Shown in pieces: positions 23,617-32,688 of a stretch of DNA of 37,563 bases (within the stretch, counting starts at the first letter, position 1; every line of letters begins with the position of its first letter). The DNA is from Bacteroidota bacterium. GTDB lineage: Bacteria; Bacteroidota; Bacteroidia; Bacteroidales; GCA-2748055. Both the position numbers and the translations under genes were made by a program. The stretch spans positions 1-37,563 of the forward strand of contig JAAEOI010000570.1 of assembly GCA_024244665.1 (NCBI GenBank). Reading direction: 5' to 3'. The notes beneath the pieces were generated by a model. The model saw nothing but the letters and a program-made list of their open reading frames with translations. It had not been told where the DNA came from and ran no database searches.

Positions 23617-26334
23617 ATGGCAGCAATGGCAAATAAAGCACCTCATAAAAAATCCGGATACGAGATACAGTTCCTCCTTCCGAACCAGGAACACAATTCC
23701 GATGCCCCAGGGCTCATCAGCGAATTTTTAGAAAAACTGAGCCCCGACCAGATCGTCCGGGACAATGATCCCGATAGCGTCCGTGAAGGATATGTGGTGA
23801 TTTTTGAATCCCACCATATGGAGCGCCAGGTGAATCCGGGCGAGTTCCTGCAGCTTTCGCTTCCGGAAGCAGATCCCGGGAAACGCTGCTGGGAGTTCTC
23901 TTTCGCTGGCAAAAAGGGAGCATGCAAGGGCGGCCTGATTGTGCCCTCAGATCTGATGAGCTACCTTCTTCTGGTCCATTCCAGTGAAGGATTTCCCGCA
24001 GTTGGGATCATCCGCAACATCGTGGAGAAGCTTGGATTTGGACTGGAGAAACGGGTCATCAACCAGGAACCTCCCTTCCCGGAGATTAATAGAAAAGTCT
24101 CCCTGCTGAAAGAAAAAATCATGCTGAACCTGGCCTGGAACACCAGCCTTCCACTTAAAGAGGCACGGATCCCGGCACTTAAAAATCTCTTTTTCACACA
24201 GGAACACCCCTTGTTCAGACTGGCATTTTTCGCAACGGCCATTGCCATATTCCTGATTATCCCTATCCTGAGCCTCGATGCCGGCCTGTCGGGCGATGAT
24301 GAAAAACACTACGAGCATGCAGCTAAAGTCTTCCGCTATTTCGCCGAGGATGATCCTGCTGCACTGACCGACCCCAAACATAAACTCAACTTCTACGGTC
24401 AGTCATTTGATTTCTTCACTTACCTGGCCATACGGTTTTTCGGACTGGAAGATCACCCCTACGAAGCAAGGCATGTTTTAGTGGCCATTTCCGGGGCTGC
24501 TGCCATTCTCTTCACCGGGCTCCTGGTCAGACTGTTTTCCGGCTATTCGGGCGGATTGCTGGCAATTATCCTGATGTTCCTCTCCCCAAGGTTCCTGGGC
24601 CATGCATTCAACAATCCCATGGATATCCCCTTCGCCCTGGGAAACATATTCACTCTCTACCACCTGGTTCTTTTCCTGAAGAAACTGCCCAGGATCAGCG
24701 CCCGTTCCGCAATCTGGATTGCCGTGGGCATCGGCTTTTCCAATGGGATCAGGATCGGGGGGATCCTGCTGATTCCCTATGTCTTTCTGTTTGCAGGGCT
24801 CTACCTCCTGGTCCATAAATGGCCCTGGAAATTCTTCTCAGCCCAATGGTGGAGATTCACCCTCAGGGGAATGGGCACTCTTTTGCTGATTTCAGCTGCC
24901 GGATACCTGCTGAGTCTGCTTACCTGGCCTTACGCACTCCAGGACATCATCAACCATCCGGTTCAGGCTTTCAAGGTGATGACGGATATTCAGGTCTCAA
25001 TAAGGGTGTTGTATGACGGGACCATCCATTGGTCCGACAAACTCCCATGGCACTATATCCCCAAGAATATATTGTTCACCGTACCTGTGCTCATCCTGCT
25101 GGGGTGGGCGACTTCTGTGCTGACTTGGTTCACCGGCCGGAAAGAGGGGAATGGGTTTTGGTATTTCATGCTGTGGTTCACCATCCTCTTTCCTGTCTTG
25201 TTTATCATCTACAGGGAATCAAACGTCTATGGTGGCTGGCGCCACATGATGTTCATCTATCCCTCCATTGCAGCACTGTCGGCCATGGCCCTCACCAGCC
25301 TGATCAGAAAAGTCCCGGAAAACGGAATCAGGTATGCCGCCATCGGCTTGGTGGCCGCCGCCCTGTTCCATCCGGTGAGGCATGTGATCCGCAATCATCC
25401 TAACACCTATATCTATTTCAATGAATTATCGGGCGGGATCAACCATACAGTGGGCCGCTTCGAAACCGATTATTACACCAACAGCCTGAAGCCCGCATCA
25501 GACCATTTCATTGAAAAGATCCTTCCTGAATGGGAAAGCAAGAAGGATGGACCGGTCAGGGTGGTCAGCAATTTCTCCATCAGATACTACTTCAGGGAGC
25601 ACCGCGACCGGGTGCAGACCCTGTACAGCAGGTACTACGACAGGGGAAAAAAGGAGTGGGACTATGCCATACTCTACTGCAACTATATTCACCCCTCACA
25701 GATGAAAAACGGGATGTGGCCCCCCAAGAACACCATTCATGAAATAAAGGTGGATAGTGTGGTGGTGGCAGCTATTGTTGAGAGGAAAAACAGTGACGAC
25801 TATCATGGATCGGTCAAACTCATTGAGGCAATGCAGGAACAGAGCCGGGAAAAACTGAACCAGGCACTTCTTCTACTCCAGAGTGCGGTGGAGTATGATC
25901 CGACCAATGAAATTGCGCGGCTGGAACTGGGGAACGCCTATTCAGCCTTCCTCCGCTTTGATGATGCAAGAACAACCATGGATGATCTGTTAGAGATCTA
26001 TCCGGATTATGATAAAGCGCTGAATGCCAAAGGTTATACCTACCTTATGGAAGCGGAATACACCAGCAATCCGGCGCTAATCGATGAAGCAATCCGGATC
26101 ATCAGCCTTGCCATCAATTCAAACTACAAATTCTATTCGGGGTATTATAACCTGGGCATTTGCTACGGACTCAAAGACGACTTGGCTAACGCCGAATACA
26201 ACCTGAGGCTATCCATCAAGTTCAACTCGAAGTTTAAGGCGGCTTACAACAAACTGGCTGAACTTTACGAGATTACCGGGGAAGATGACAAGGCCCGTCA
26301 GATCAGGGCAAGGGCAAGTAACCTACCGGGATAA
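23617..26334 (+). CDS. GT39-like membrane glycosyltransferase with C-terminal TPRs
   Basis: From ATG 23617 (23626 is also possible) this is a 905-residue protein of three parts. The open frame extends left to 23557, but that lies inside the rpmH terminator. Residues 1 to about 200 are a soluble domain I do not recognise. Residues from about 205 to 590 hold many transmembrane helices. An early periplasmic acidic loop, LSGDDEKHYEHA, fits the catalytic loop of PMT/GT39 enzymes that use polyprenyl-phosphate sugars; a second loop has GHAFNNPMDIPFALGN. Residues from about 740 form three or four tetratricopeptide repeats (ARLELGNAYSAFLRFDDA, YYNLGICYGLKDDLANAEYN, AYNKLAELYEITGEDDKA). It may glycosylate proteins or glycans in the periplasm. 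The flavoprotein 10 bases downstream is a likely partner. Confidence 0.75.
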   Translation: MAAMANKAPHKKSGYEIQFLLPNQEHNSDAPGLISEFLEKLSPDQIVRDNDPDSVREGYVVIFESHHMERQVNPGEFLQLSLPEADPGKRCWEFSFAGKKGACKGGLIVPSDLMSYLLLVHSSEGFPAVGIIRNIVEKLGFGLEKRVINQEPPFPEINRKVSLLKEKIMLNLAWNTSLPLKEARIPALKNLFFTQEHPLFRLAFFATAIAIFLIIPILSLDAGLSGDDEKHYEHAAKVFRYFAEDDPAALTDPKHKLNFYGQSFDFFTYLAIRFFGLEDHPYEARHVLVAISGAAAILFTGLLVRLFSGYSGGLLAIILMFLSPRFLGHAFNNPMDIPFALGNIFTLYHLVLFLKKLPRISARSAIWIAVGIGFSNGIRIGGILLIPYVFLFAGLYLLVHKWPWKFFSAQWWRFTLRGMGTLLLISAAGYLLSLLTWPYALQDIINHPVQAFKVMTDIQVSIRVLYDGTIHWSDKLPWHYIPKNILFTVPVLILLGWATSVLTWFTGRKEGNGFWYFMLWFTILFPVLFIIYRESNVYGGWRHMMFIYPSIAALSAMALTSLIRKVPENGIRYAAIGLVAAALFHPVRHVIRNHPNTYIYFNELSGGINHTVGRFETDYYTNSLKPASDHFIEKILPEWESKKDGPVRVVSNFSIRYYFREHRDRVQTLYSRYYDRGKKEWDYAILYCNYIHPSQMKNGMWPPKNTIHEIKVDSVVVAAIVERKNSDDYHGSVKLIEAMQEQSREKLNQALLLLQSAVEYDPTNEIARLELGNAYSAFLRFDDARTTMDDLLEIYPDYDKALNAKGYTYLMEAEYTSNPALIDEAIRIISLAINSNYKFYSGYYNLGICYGLKDDLANAEYNLRLSIKFNSKFKAAYNKLAELYEITGEDDKARQIRARASNLPG

Positions 26335-26344
26335 ATCAACAGGA

Positions 26345-27784
26345 ATGAGGATCGCTATTATTGGGGCCGGGGCAGCCGGCATGACCGCTGCATATGAACT
26401 TTCAAAAGAGCTTGGAGGCAAGGTTAGCGAGCTTGATGTTTATGAAAAAAGCGACTCGGTCGGCGGGCTCTCAAAATCAATTTCCCTCTGGGGACAGCGC
26501 CTTGACCTGGGGCCACACCGCTTCTTCAGTCACGATAGCAGTATCAACGAGCTGTGGCTGGAAGTGGTAAAGGAGCGGTACGAAATTGTGGACCGTCAAA
26601 CCAGGATCTATTATAAGAGTCGTTTCTTCGACTACCCGATCAAGGCAATTAATGCGCTCAGGGGACTGGGTGTTTTTGAAGCAGCCAGGTGCGTGATCAG
26701 TTATATGGCTGTACGCGTCTCCCCTCCCAAAGATACCTCCACCTTCGAGGGCTGGGTGATCTCCAGGTTTGGGAACAGGCTCTACTCCATCTTCTTTAAA
26801 ACCTATTCGGAAAGATTATGGGGAATCCCCTGTACCGAACTGGATTCAGATTTTGCCTCACAGCGTATTAAGAAACTTTCACTGTTAGAGACAATCAAAA
26901 ATGCGATCTTCCAGGGTCAGGGGGGGCAACATGCCACACTGGTGGATCAATTCGCATACCCGGTAGGTGGTACAGGTGCCGTTTACGAGTCCATGCGGCT
27001 CTTCGTGGAGTCAAAGGGCGGGAAGGTAATGACCGGAACAGGGGTTGAAAAAATCATCACCGTCCAGGGCAGGGTAAGCTCTGTTCAGCTGGAAAGCGGG
27101 GAGGTGTTTGAATATGACCATGTCATCTCTACCATGCCTCTCACACAGATGGTTGAGAGGCTCCCAGGGGTCCCGGCCGATATATTGAAACTGACAGGAA
27201 CCCTGAGGTTCAGGAATACCATTCTGGTCTACCTGAAGGTGGACCGGACCGACCTGTTTACCGACCAGTGGCTGTATATCCACGACCAGTCGGTGACCTT
27301 TGGACGTGTCACCAATTTCCGGAACTGGATCCCTTCGGTTTATGGCGATTCTGAATCTTCTGTCCTCTGCATGGAGTACTGGTGCAATTTTGAAGACGAA
27401 CTCTGGTCCAGGGAGGCGGAAAAGGTGATCCTTAAAGCAAAGGAGGAAATTGTCAGAGCAGGTCTGGTCCCTGAGGGGCAGGAAATGGAGGGGGAGATGG
27501 TAAGGCTGCCGCGCTGCTACCCTGTCTATTTCAGCCGGTACAGGGAAGCGCTGGCTCCGGTGGAAGAGTACCTGGAAACCATCGGCGGACTGCACGTAAT
27601 CGGGCGATACGGGGCCTATAAATACAACAACCAGGATCACAGTATACTAATGGGCATGCGGGTTGCCGCAAACATCACCAGACAGGCCGCCCACAACCTT
27701 TGGGAAATCAACACCGACTACGAAGTGTACCAGGAATCATCGGTTATAACAAAAACCGGCCTTGTGAAAAAACCGGTATCATAA
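26345..27784 (+). CDS. FAD-dependent oxidoreductase, UDP-galactopyranose-mutase-like
   Basis: From ATG 26345 this is a 479-residue flavoprotein; upstream codons to 26285 overlap the previous gene. The N-terminal Rossmann motif IIGAGAAGMTAAYEL is followed by VGGLSKSISLWGQRLDLGPHRF, the FAD- and substrate-facing block shared by UDP-galactopyranose mutases and protoporphyrinogen-oxidase-like amine oxidases. DQFAYPVGGTGAVYESM, VISTMPLTQM and the C-terminal GRYGAYKYNNQDHSILMG fit the same group. Enzymes of this kind often act on UDP- or lipid-linked sugars in surface glycan clusters, which fits the GT39-like neighbour. The exact reaction is not shown by the sequence. Confidence 0.82.
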   Translation: MRIAIIGAGAAGMTAAYELSKELGGKVSELDVYEKSDSVGGLSKSISLWGQRLDLGPHRFFSHDSSINELWLEVVKERYEIVDRQTRIYYKSRFFDYPIKAINALRGLGVFEAARCVISYMAVRVSPPKDTSTFEGWVISRFGNRLYSIFFKTYSERLWGIPCTELDSDFASQRIKKLSLLETIKNAIFQGQGGQHATLVDQFAYPVGGTGAVYESMRLFVESKGGKVMTGTGVEKIITVQGRVSSVQLESGEVFEYDHVISTMPLTQMVERLPGVPADILKLTGTLRFRNTILVYLKVDRTDLFTDQWLYIHDQSVTFGRVTNFRNWIPSVYGDSESSVLCMEYWCNFEDELWSREAEKVILKAKEEIVRAGLVPEGQEMEGEMVRLPRCYPVYFSRYREALAPVEEYLETIGGLHVIGRYGAYKYNNQDHSILMGMRVAANITRQAAHNLWEINTDYEVYQESSVITKTGLVKKPVS

Positions 27785-27799
27785 TCAGCTAATAAACCT

Positions 27800-27807
27800 T
27801 ACATTTG
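27800..27807 (+). promoter_or_regulatory. -7 box upstream of the PASTA gene
   Basis: TACATTTG matches TAnnTTTG; the predicted start near 27812 lies about ten bases before ATG 27823. No TTG is seen 19-21 bases upstream. The TTG codon at 27805 lies within the box and is unlikely to be the start. Confidence 0.4.
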
Positions 27808-27822
27808 AAACAAATCAAAGGG

Positions 27823-28641
27823 ATGGATTTCTTAAAATTCCTCATCAGTAAAAAATTCTTCAGGCACCTGGGACTGGCTTTTGCCATCGCCCTGATCATC
27901 CTGCTGGCAATTCTTGTGTGGTTGAAAATCTATACACACCATGGCCAGGCAATCATGGTCCCTGATATGACCGGCCTCACAGTGGAGGAGGTAAGCGATG
28001 TAATTAAAGCCAGGGACCTCAGGTTCGAAATTGTGGATTCGGTCTACTCACAGGAAATGCCCAGAGGTACTGTGATCAAACAAAATCCCACCGCCAGGTC
28101 CAAAGTCAAGAAGGACCGGAAGGTCTTCCTGACCATGAATGCCGTGAATCCCGAAATGGTATACATGCCCAGGCTGGTGGGGCTCTCCATAAGGCAGGCA
28201 AGACTTGCCCTGCAGAATGCCGGGCTGGCCCTGGGCGACATTAATTACAAGCCCGATTTTGCAGTCAACAATGTACTGCAACAAATGCATGCAGACTCCG
28301 TTATTAATGAAGGAACATCCATCCGAAAGGGTGATGTCATTGACCTCGTACTTGGAATGGAAAGCTCCAAAAAAACAAGGGTTCCCGACCTGCTTGGACT
28401 GGACCCCGCCCTGGCCGGAGAGATCATTACCGATTACTTCCTTAATTTAGGAGCAGTCACCTATGATGAATCCATGGTCAATGAAGAGGACAGTGCAAAT
28501 GCCTTTGTATGGAGGCAATATCCTGAATACGATGAATTCAGGAGGTTGAACATGGGTATGGAGTTGGACATTTGGCTTACGATCGATTCGACCCTTCTGC
28601 CGGTGGCCGACACCCTCAATATTGAAGCGGATATGGAATAA
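27823..28641 (+). CDS. Membrane-anchored PASTA-domain protein
   Basis: From ATG 27823 this is a 272-residue protein with a short cytoplasmic tail, one transmembrane helix (about 17-35) and three extracytoplasmic PASTA repeats: VPDMTGLTVEEVSDVIKARD with QNPTARSKVKKDRKVFL, then MPRLVGLSIRQARLALQNAG, then VPDLLGLDPALAGEIITDYF. PASTA domains bind peptidoglycan fragments or beta-lactams in Ser/Thr kinases and penicillin-binding proteins, but no kinase or transpeptidase domain is attached here. It lies in a block with rluD and ddl, an arrangement I recall from other Bacteroidota, so a role in sensing or organising peptidoglycan is plausible. Confidence 0.9.
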   Translation: MDFLKFLISKKFFRHLGLAFAIALIILLAILVWLKIYTHHGQAIMVPDMTGLTVEEVSDVIKARDLRFEIVDSVYSQEMPRGTVIKQNPTARSKVKKDRKVFLTMNAVNPEMVYMPRLVGLSIRQARLALQNAGLALGDINYKPDFAVNNVLQQMHADSVINEGTSIRKGDVIDLVLGMESSKKTRVPDLLGLDPALAGEIITDYFLNLGAVTYDESMVNEEDSANAFVWRQYPEYDEFRRLNMGMELDIWLTIDSTLLPVADTLNIEADME

Positions 28642-28644
28642 TGC

Positions 28645-30513
28645 ATGAATAGATCAGAAAAAAAACTAACGGGATTATTACTCCTCCTGTTTATGGGAAG
28701 CAGTATCATGGCGCAGGAGATGATCACACCACTGGCAGGTAGTCCAACGGTTGCAGCCTATCACAATTCAGGAAAGAAGATCATGAAGTCATCCCAGACC
28801 GATACGCTGGAGCTTCCTTTTTTTGAAGACTTTTCTGTCTCCAGGGTGGAACCAGACCCATCTATCTGGAGTGATGCGGATGCATTTGTCAACAACAACT
28901 ACTGCATTGACCCTGTCACAAACGGGGTGGCTACCCTGGATGCCATTGATTTCAGGGGAAGCATTTACGCAGGGGCAACCCTCGACCCGGTAAGTTTTTC
29001 GGCCGATCATCTCACCAGTCATCCGATAAAACTCTCTTACCTGCCAGACGATAGCCTCTATCTCAGTTTTCTGTACCAGCCGGGCGGACTGGGCGACCTT
29101 CCCGAGGTTCAGGACTCACTCCTGGTTGATTTCTATTCCATTTCCGATACGGCATGGATCACAATCTGGAGTACTCCGGGCACAGATCTGCACCCCTTCA
29201 AAACAGTGATGATCCCGATTACAGAGGCGCGTTACCTGACAGATGGTTTCAGGTTCCGTTTCAGGAACATGGCCAGTCTGCCAAAGAACAATGACTACCT
29301 GGATAAAAGGGCCAACGTGGACCACTGGAATGTGGACTATGTCAGACTAGACAGGAACAGGTTTGCAGCGGATACCATCCTTCGTGATGTAGCTTTCAAC
29401 AGACCTGTGAAATCTGTGCTGAAAGATCTCACCGCCCTGCCCTGGTCTCATTTTGAAGATGCCAGGGAGAACGTCTTCGATGAAAAAATTCAGGCCAGGT
29501 ACAGGAACAACGACACCATTTCAAGAAACATCACCCGTTCCCTGAGTATCCAGGAGCCCCTTTATGGAGAAACCTACACCCCAGCCCTGCCTACGGCACA
29601 GGACCTTCCCGCACAGAAGGATACCCTGGTGGAATTCGACTATTTCTATCCCATCAATTCCGAGCGGGGCGACTCTGCAATTGTCAGGATAAAAGCATCT
29701 CTTCGAACCGACGAATTTGATCCGAAAGTTAACGATACAATTGTCTACGACCAGTTATTCAAAGACTATTACGCCTATGACGATGGGACCGCTGAAGCGG
29801 GATACGGACTCAGGGGACAGGGGACCAAAAACGGAAGCGTGGCGGTGAAGTACAACGCCTATACCGCTGATGAGATAGGAGGTGTGGAGATCAGCTTCAA
29901 CCAGTTGTACGACTCGCTGAACCTGGGTTACTATTTCAAGCTACATATATGGGCCGATAACGGTGGCGAACCCGGCTCTTTGTTATTTGCTGATGAGGCC
30001 GACCTGATCCCCGAATATTCCAAAGAGTTTCCCGGCTTTATCCGTTACTATTTCTCAGAACCTGTACACGTGGAGGGCACCTTTTATGTGGGCTGGAAAC
30101 AATACAATGAGTATATGCTGAACGTGGGCTTTGACAAGAATAACTGGCCAACACCCCATGTCCTCTTCTACAACTACCAGGGAAAATGGGAGTTGTCCAA
30201 TAAACCGGGGGTCATCCTTCTCAGGCCCTTCCTCTACGATGAAACCACTGCGATTTCTGAGCCTGGAATGAGTTCAGGATCACTACGGGTTTACCCGAAT
30301 CCAGCCTCTGACCATCTTTTCATCAAGCTGCCAGGCGGATCTTTCGAACCGGATATGCTGGTCGATCTGTATGATGCATCGGGTCGGCTGGTACAACAAA
30401 AGGTGATTGGAAAGGGAAGCCTCGATGTGAGCGAGTTACCCACGGGCATTTACTTCCTGAGACTGAAATCCGGGAAGGGATTACATTATGCCAAAGTACT
30501 GATAAACAGATAA
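28645..30513 (+). CDS. Secreted protein with type IX secretion (Por) sorting domain
   Basis: This is a 622-residue exported protein. A signal peptide (residues 1-23, ending SSIMAQ) starts it. The long central region has no domain I can name. The last 75 residues form a type A T9SS sorting domain: VYPNPASDHLFI, VDLYDASGRLVQ, DVSELPTGIYFLRLKSGKGL and a basic end. The protein should cross the outer membrane by T9SS and be released or attached to the surface through A-LPS. It starts three bases after the PASTA gene and ends three bases before rluD, so it is embedded in the operon. Presence of the sorting domain means the genome should encode a T9SS. Confidence 0.85.
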   Translation: MNRSEKKLTGLLLLLFMGSSIMAQEMITPLAGSPTVAAYHNSGKKIMKSSQTDTLELPFFEDFSVSRVEPDPSIWSDADAFVNNNYCIDPVTNGVATLDAIDFRGSIYAGATLDPVSFSADHLTSHPIKLSYLPDDSLYLSFLYQPGGLGDLPEVQDSLLVDFYSISDTAWITIWSTPGTDLHPFKTVMIPITEARYLTDGFRFRFRNMASLPKNNDYLDKRANVDHWNVDYVRLDRNRFAADTILRDVAFNRPVKSVLKDLTALPWSHFEDARENVFDEKIQARYRNNDTISRNITRSLSIQEPLYGETYTPALPTAQDLPAQKDTLVEFDYFYPINSERGDSAIVRIKASLRTDEFDPKVNDTIVYDQLFKDYYAYDDGTAEAGYGLRGQGTKNGSVAVKYNAYTADEIGGVEISFNQLYDSLNLGYYFKLHIWADNGGEPGSLLFADEADLIPEYSKEFPGFIRYYFSEPVHVEGTFYVGWKQYNEYMLNVGFDKNNWPTPHVLFYNYQGKWELSNKPGVILLRPFLYDETTAISEPGMSSGSLRVYPNPASDHLFIKLPGGSFEPDMLVDLYDASGRLVQQKVIGKGSLDVSELPTGIYFLRLKSGKGLHYAKVLINR

Positions 30514-30516
30514 GCC

Positions 30517-31545
30517 ATGGCCATCCCGGAGACCGATAGCAATGAACTTTTTGAACACTTCAGGTTCAAAGCCGATCCGGGGCAGTCTCCCCTGAGAATC
30601 GATAAGTACCTCTCCAATTACCTGGAGGGCACCTCCCGCAGCAGGATACAGTCGGCCGCCAATGCTGGCAATATCCTGGTAAGTGAGGCCTCTGTTAAAC
30701 CAAATTACAAGGTTAAACCGGGCGATGTCATCAGCATTGTCCTGCCCCACCCTCCGAGAAAAATTGAGCTGATCCCGCAGGATATCCCGCTGAATATCGC
30801 CTACGAGGATGAAGATGTAATCATTGTCAACAAAGCCCCGGGAATGGTGGTTCACCCCGGTTATGGAAACTACTCCGGCACCATGGTGAATGCACTGATG
30901 TACCACCTGAAGGACAATGAGTTATTTAGCAGTGGAGAGGAGCGGCCGGGGCTGGTTCACCGGATCGATAAGAACACGTCCGGACTACTGGTGGTGGCAA
31001 AAAATGAGATAGCCCTGAATAAACTGGCCCTTCAGTTCTATAATAAAACATCCACCAGGACCTATCATGCTCTGGTGTGGGGTGATATGAAGGAGGAAGA
31101 GGGAACCATCACAGGGAACATCGGGCGCAATCCGAAAAACAGAAAACAGATGCACATCTTTCCTGACGGGGACCAGGGGAAGGTGGCAGTTACGCACTTC
31201 AGGGTTCTTGAACGCCTGGGATATGTAAACCTTGTGGAGTGCAGGTTGGAGACCGGACGGACCCACCAGATCAGGGTCCATTTCCAATACTTCGGTCATC
31301 CCCTGTTTAACGATCCCGAATATGGAGGTGACACCGTCATCCGGGGAACCACATTCACCAAATACAAACAGTTTGTCCAGAATTGCTTCGAACTGATACC
31401 CGGACAGGCCCTGCATGCGAAAACACTGGGATTCGTTCATCCGGGAACCGGGGAAGAGGTGAGCTACGATTCTGAACTCCATCCCGGCTTCGGGGAGGTG
31501 CTGAGAAAATGGCGAACCTATATCCAGGGCCGTACCGATCAATAG
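30517..31545 (+). CDS. rluD: RluD-family 23S rRNA pseudouridine synthase
   Basis: This is a 342-residue RluA/RluD-family enzyme. An N-terminal S4 RNA-binding domain covers about 25-85 (LRIDKYLSNYLEGTSRSRIQ). The catalytic domain has VVNKAPGMVVHPG, the active-site aspartate D151 in GLVHRIDKNTSGLLVVAKN and GRTHQIRVHFQYFGHPL near the C-terminal side. By analogy with RluD it converts uridines of helix 69 in 23S rRNA to pseudouridine, but paralogs with other targets exist. It lies three bases after the T9SS cargo gene. After its stop come 126 bases containing the inverted repeats described separately. Confidence 0.92.
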   Translation: MAIPETDSNELFEHFRFKADPGQSPLRIDKYLSNYLEGTSRSRIQSAANAGNILVSEASVKPNYKVKPGDVISIVLPHPPRKIELIPQDIPLNIAYEDEDVIIVNKAPGMVVHPGYGNYSGTMVNALMYHLKDNELFSSGEERPGLVHRIDKNTSGLLVVAKNEIALNKLALQFYNKTSTRTYHALVWGDMKEEEGTITGNIGRNPKNRKQMHIFPDGDQGKVAVTHFRVLERLGYVNLVECRLETGRTHQIRVHFQYFGHPLFNDPEYGGDTVIRGTTFTKYKQFVQNCFELIPGQALHAKTLGFVHPGTGEEVSYDSELHPGFGEVLRKWRTYIQGRTDQ

Positions 31546-31570
31546 GACCCGGTTATCCGCTCCACTGAAT

Positions 31571-31615
31571 CATTCATGGACGAATGTGCCCATTCGTCAA
31601 AATGGGGAACCCCAT
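31571..31615 (+). other. Cluster of inverted repeats between rluD and ddl
   Basis: GACGAATG at 31579-31586 pairs perfectly with CATTCGTC at 31591-31598. The same GAATG can pair instead with CATTC at 31571-31575, so two hairpins are mutually exclusive. A third short palindrome, ATGGGG-AA-CCCCAT (31602-31615), follows. No T-run follows any of them, so this is not a standard intrinsic terminator. It may be an mRNA-processing or attenuator-like element, or a protein-binding site. Confidence 0.55.
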
Positions 31616-31671
31616 ATTCCATCAAAATCGCATAAAAGATCGTAACTTTAAGTTAACAACGAGAGAGGTCC

Positions 31672-32649
31672 ATGAACATTGCAATATTTACAGGAGGAGA
31701 TTCCTCGGAATCAGTGATCTCGGTGAAAAGCGCCGAAGAGGTAAGCCAATGGCTGGAAAATGCGGGGCACAAATGTCACACAGTTGTGATATCAGGTGCA
31801 GACTGGCTGGTACACAACGGGGAGGAGAAGATTCAACTGGATAAAAACAAGTTTGGATTCAAGGGCAGGAACGGAGACATCAGCTTCGACTTTGCCTGGA
31901 ATATGATCCATGGAACCCCGGGTGAGGACGGAAAATTACAGGGATACTTTGATATGATCGGCATCCCCTACAGCTGCTCCAACCACCTCTCGTCCGCCCT
32001 GACCTTTAATAAGTACACCTGCAAAACCTTTCTGAAACAGCTCAATGTCCTCACACCGGAGGCAAACCTGGTGCGGAAAAACCTGGAAACCGACCTTGAA
32101 GCTGTGGCCGAGCACGTTGGATTCCCCTGTTTCGTAAAACCCAACAGTGGAGGTTCAAGCTTCGGGATCGCAAAAGTGGTCCGCTTTGAAGAGTTGCAAC
32201 CCGCGGTGGATGAAGCAATGAAAGAGGATCGTGAGGTGATCATTGAACGCTACATCAAAGGGAGGGAGATTACCTGCGGGGTATTTAAAAGCAAGGGTGA
32301 ATTCACTGTTTTACCGGTCACTGAAATCTTTCCGAAAAATGAGTTCTTCGACTATGAAGCCAAGTATACGGCAGGGAAAGCTGAGGAGATCACTCCCGCC
32401 CAGATCCCCGAAGAGCTTTCCGGAAAGTGCCGGGAACTCGCCTGCCAGATTTACGATCTGACCGACTCTTCAGGGATCATTCGGGTGGACTTTATTATCA
32501 AGGGGAATCAGCTCTACTTCCTGGAACTTAACTCCATACCCGGCATGTCCAAAGAGAGCATCATTCCGCAGCAGGTTCAAAGTGCGGGGCTAAAAATGGA
32601 GGATGTACTGCAGTCGATTATTGACGATCAGACCGGCAAACCTGTCTGA
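31672..32649 (+). CDS. ddl: D-alanine--D-alanine ligase
   Basis: This 325-residue ATP-grasp enzyme joins two D-alanines, feeding MurF. The N-terminal FTGGDSSESVISVKSAEEV holds the first substrate-binding glutamate. The ATP-grasp region includes FVKPNSGGSSFGIAKV and IERYIKGREITCGVF. The metal site is in RVDFIIKGNQLYFLELNSIPGMS, with E285 and N287 (the family usually has NTxPGMT). A purine-rich GAGAGAGG stretch lies just before the ATG and could serve as a ribosome-binding site. TAACTTTA upstream is one base off a -7 box. The enzyme completes a D-Ala pathway with MurF-Alr elsewhere in this window. Confidence 0.95.
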   Translation: MNIAIFTGGDSSESVISVKSAEEVSQWLENAGHKCHTVVISGADWLVHNGEEKIQLDKNKFGFKGRNGDISFDFAWNMIHGTPGEDGKLQGYFDMIGIPYSCSNHLSSALTFNKYTCKTFLKQLNVLTPEANLVRKNLETDLEAVAEHVGFPCFVKPNSGGSSFGIAKVVRFEELQPAVDEAMKEDREVIIERYIKGREITCGVFKSKGEFTVLPVTEIFPKNEFFDYEAKYTAGKAEEITPAQIPEELSGKCRELACQIYDLTDSSGIIRVDFIIKGNQLYFLELNSIPGMSKESIIPQQVQSAGLKMEDVLQSIIDDQTGKPV

Positions 32650-32651
32650 TC
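32626..32651 (+). terminator. Hairpin spanning the ddl stop codon
   Basis: GATCAGAC (32626-32633) and GTCTGATC (32644-32651) form a perfect eight-base stem that contains the ddl stop codon. An inner GG/CC pair is possible. A T-rich run (TATTTTT) lies about 13 bases further on, rather far for a classical terminator, so it may instead stabilise the mRNA end. Confidence 0.45.
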
Positions 32652-32672
32652 GCAGGGGATTACTATTTTTAC

Positions 32673-32680
32673 TACATTTG
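32673..32680 (+). promoter_or_regulatory. -7 box directly before the lipoprotein gene
   Basis: TACATTTG matches TAnnTTTG and ends eight bases before ATG 32689, predicting a leader of zero to five bases. No -33 TTG is present at the normal distance. Confidence 0.45.
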
Positions 32681-32688
32681 GCCCTCAT

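Noticed and set aside
32626..32651. Possible riboswitch at the ddl-lipoprotein junction
   Set aside because: Only one simple hairpin is present, overlapping a stop codon; there is no multi-helix conserved structure.
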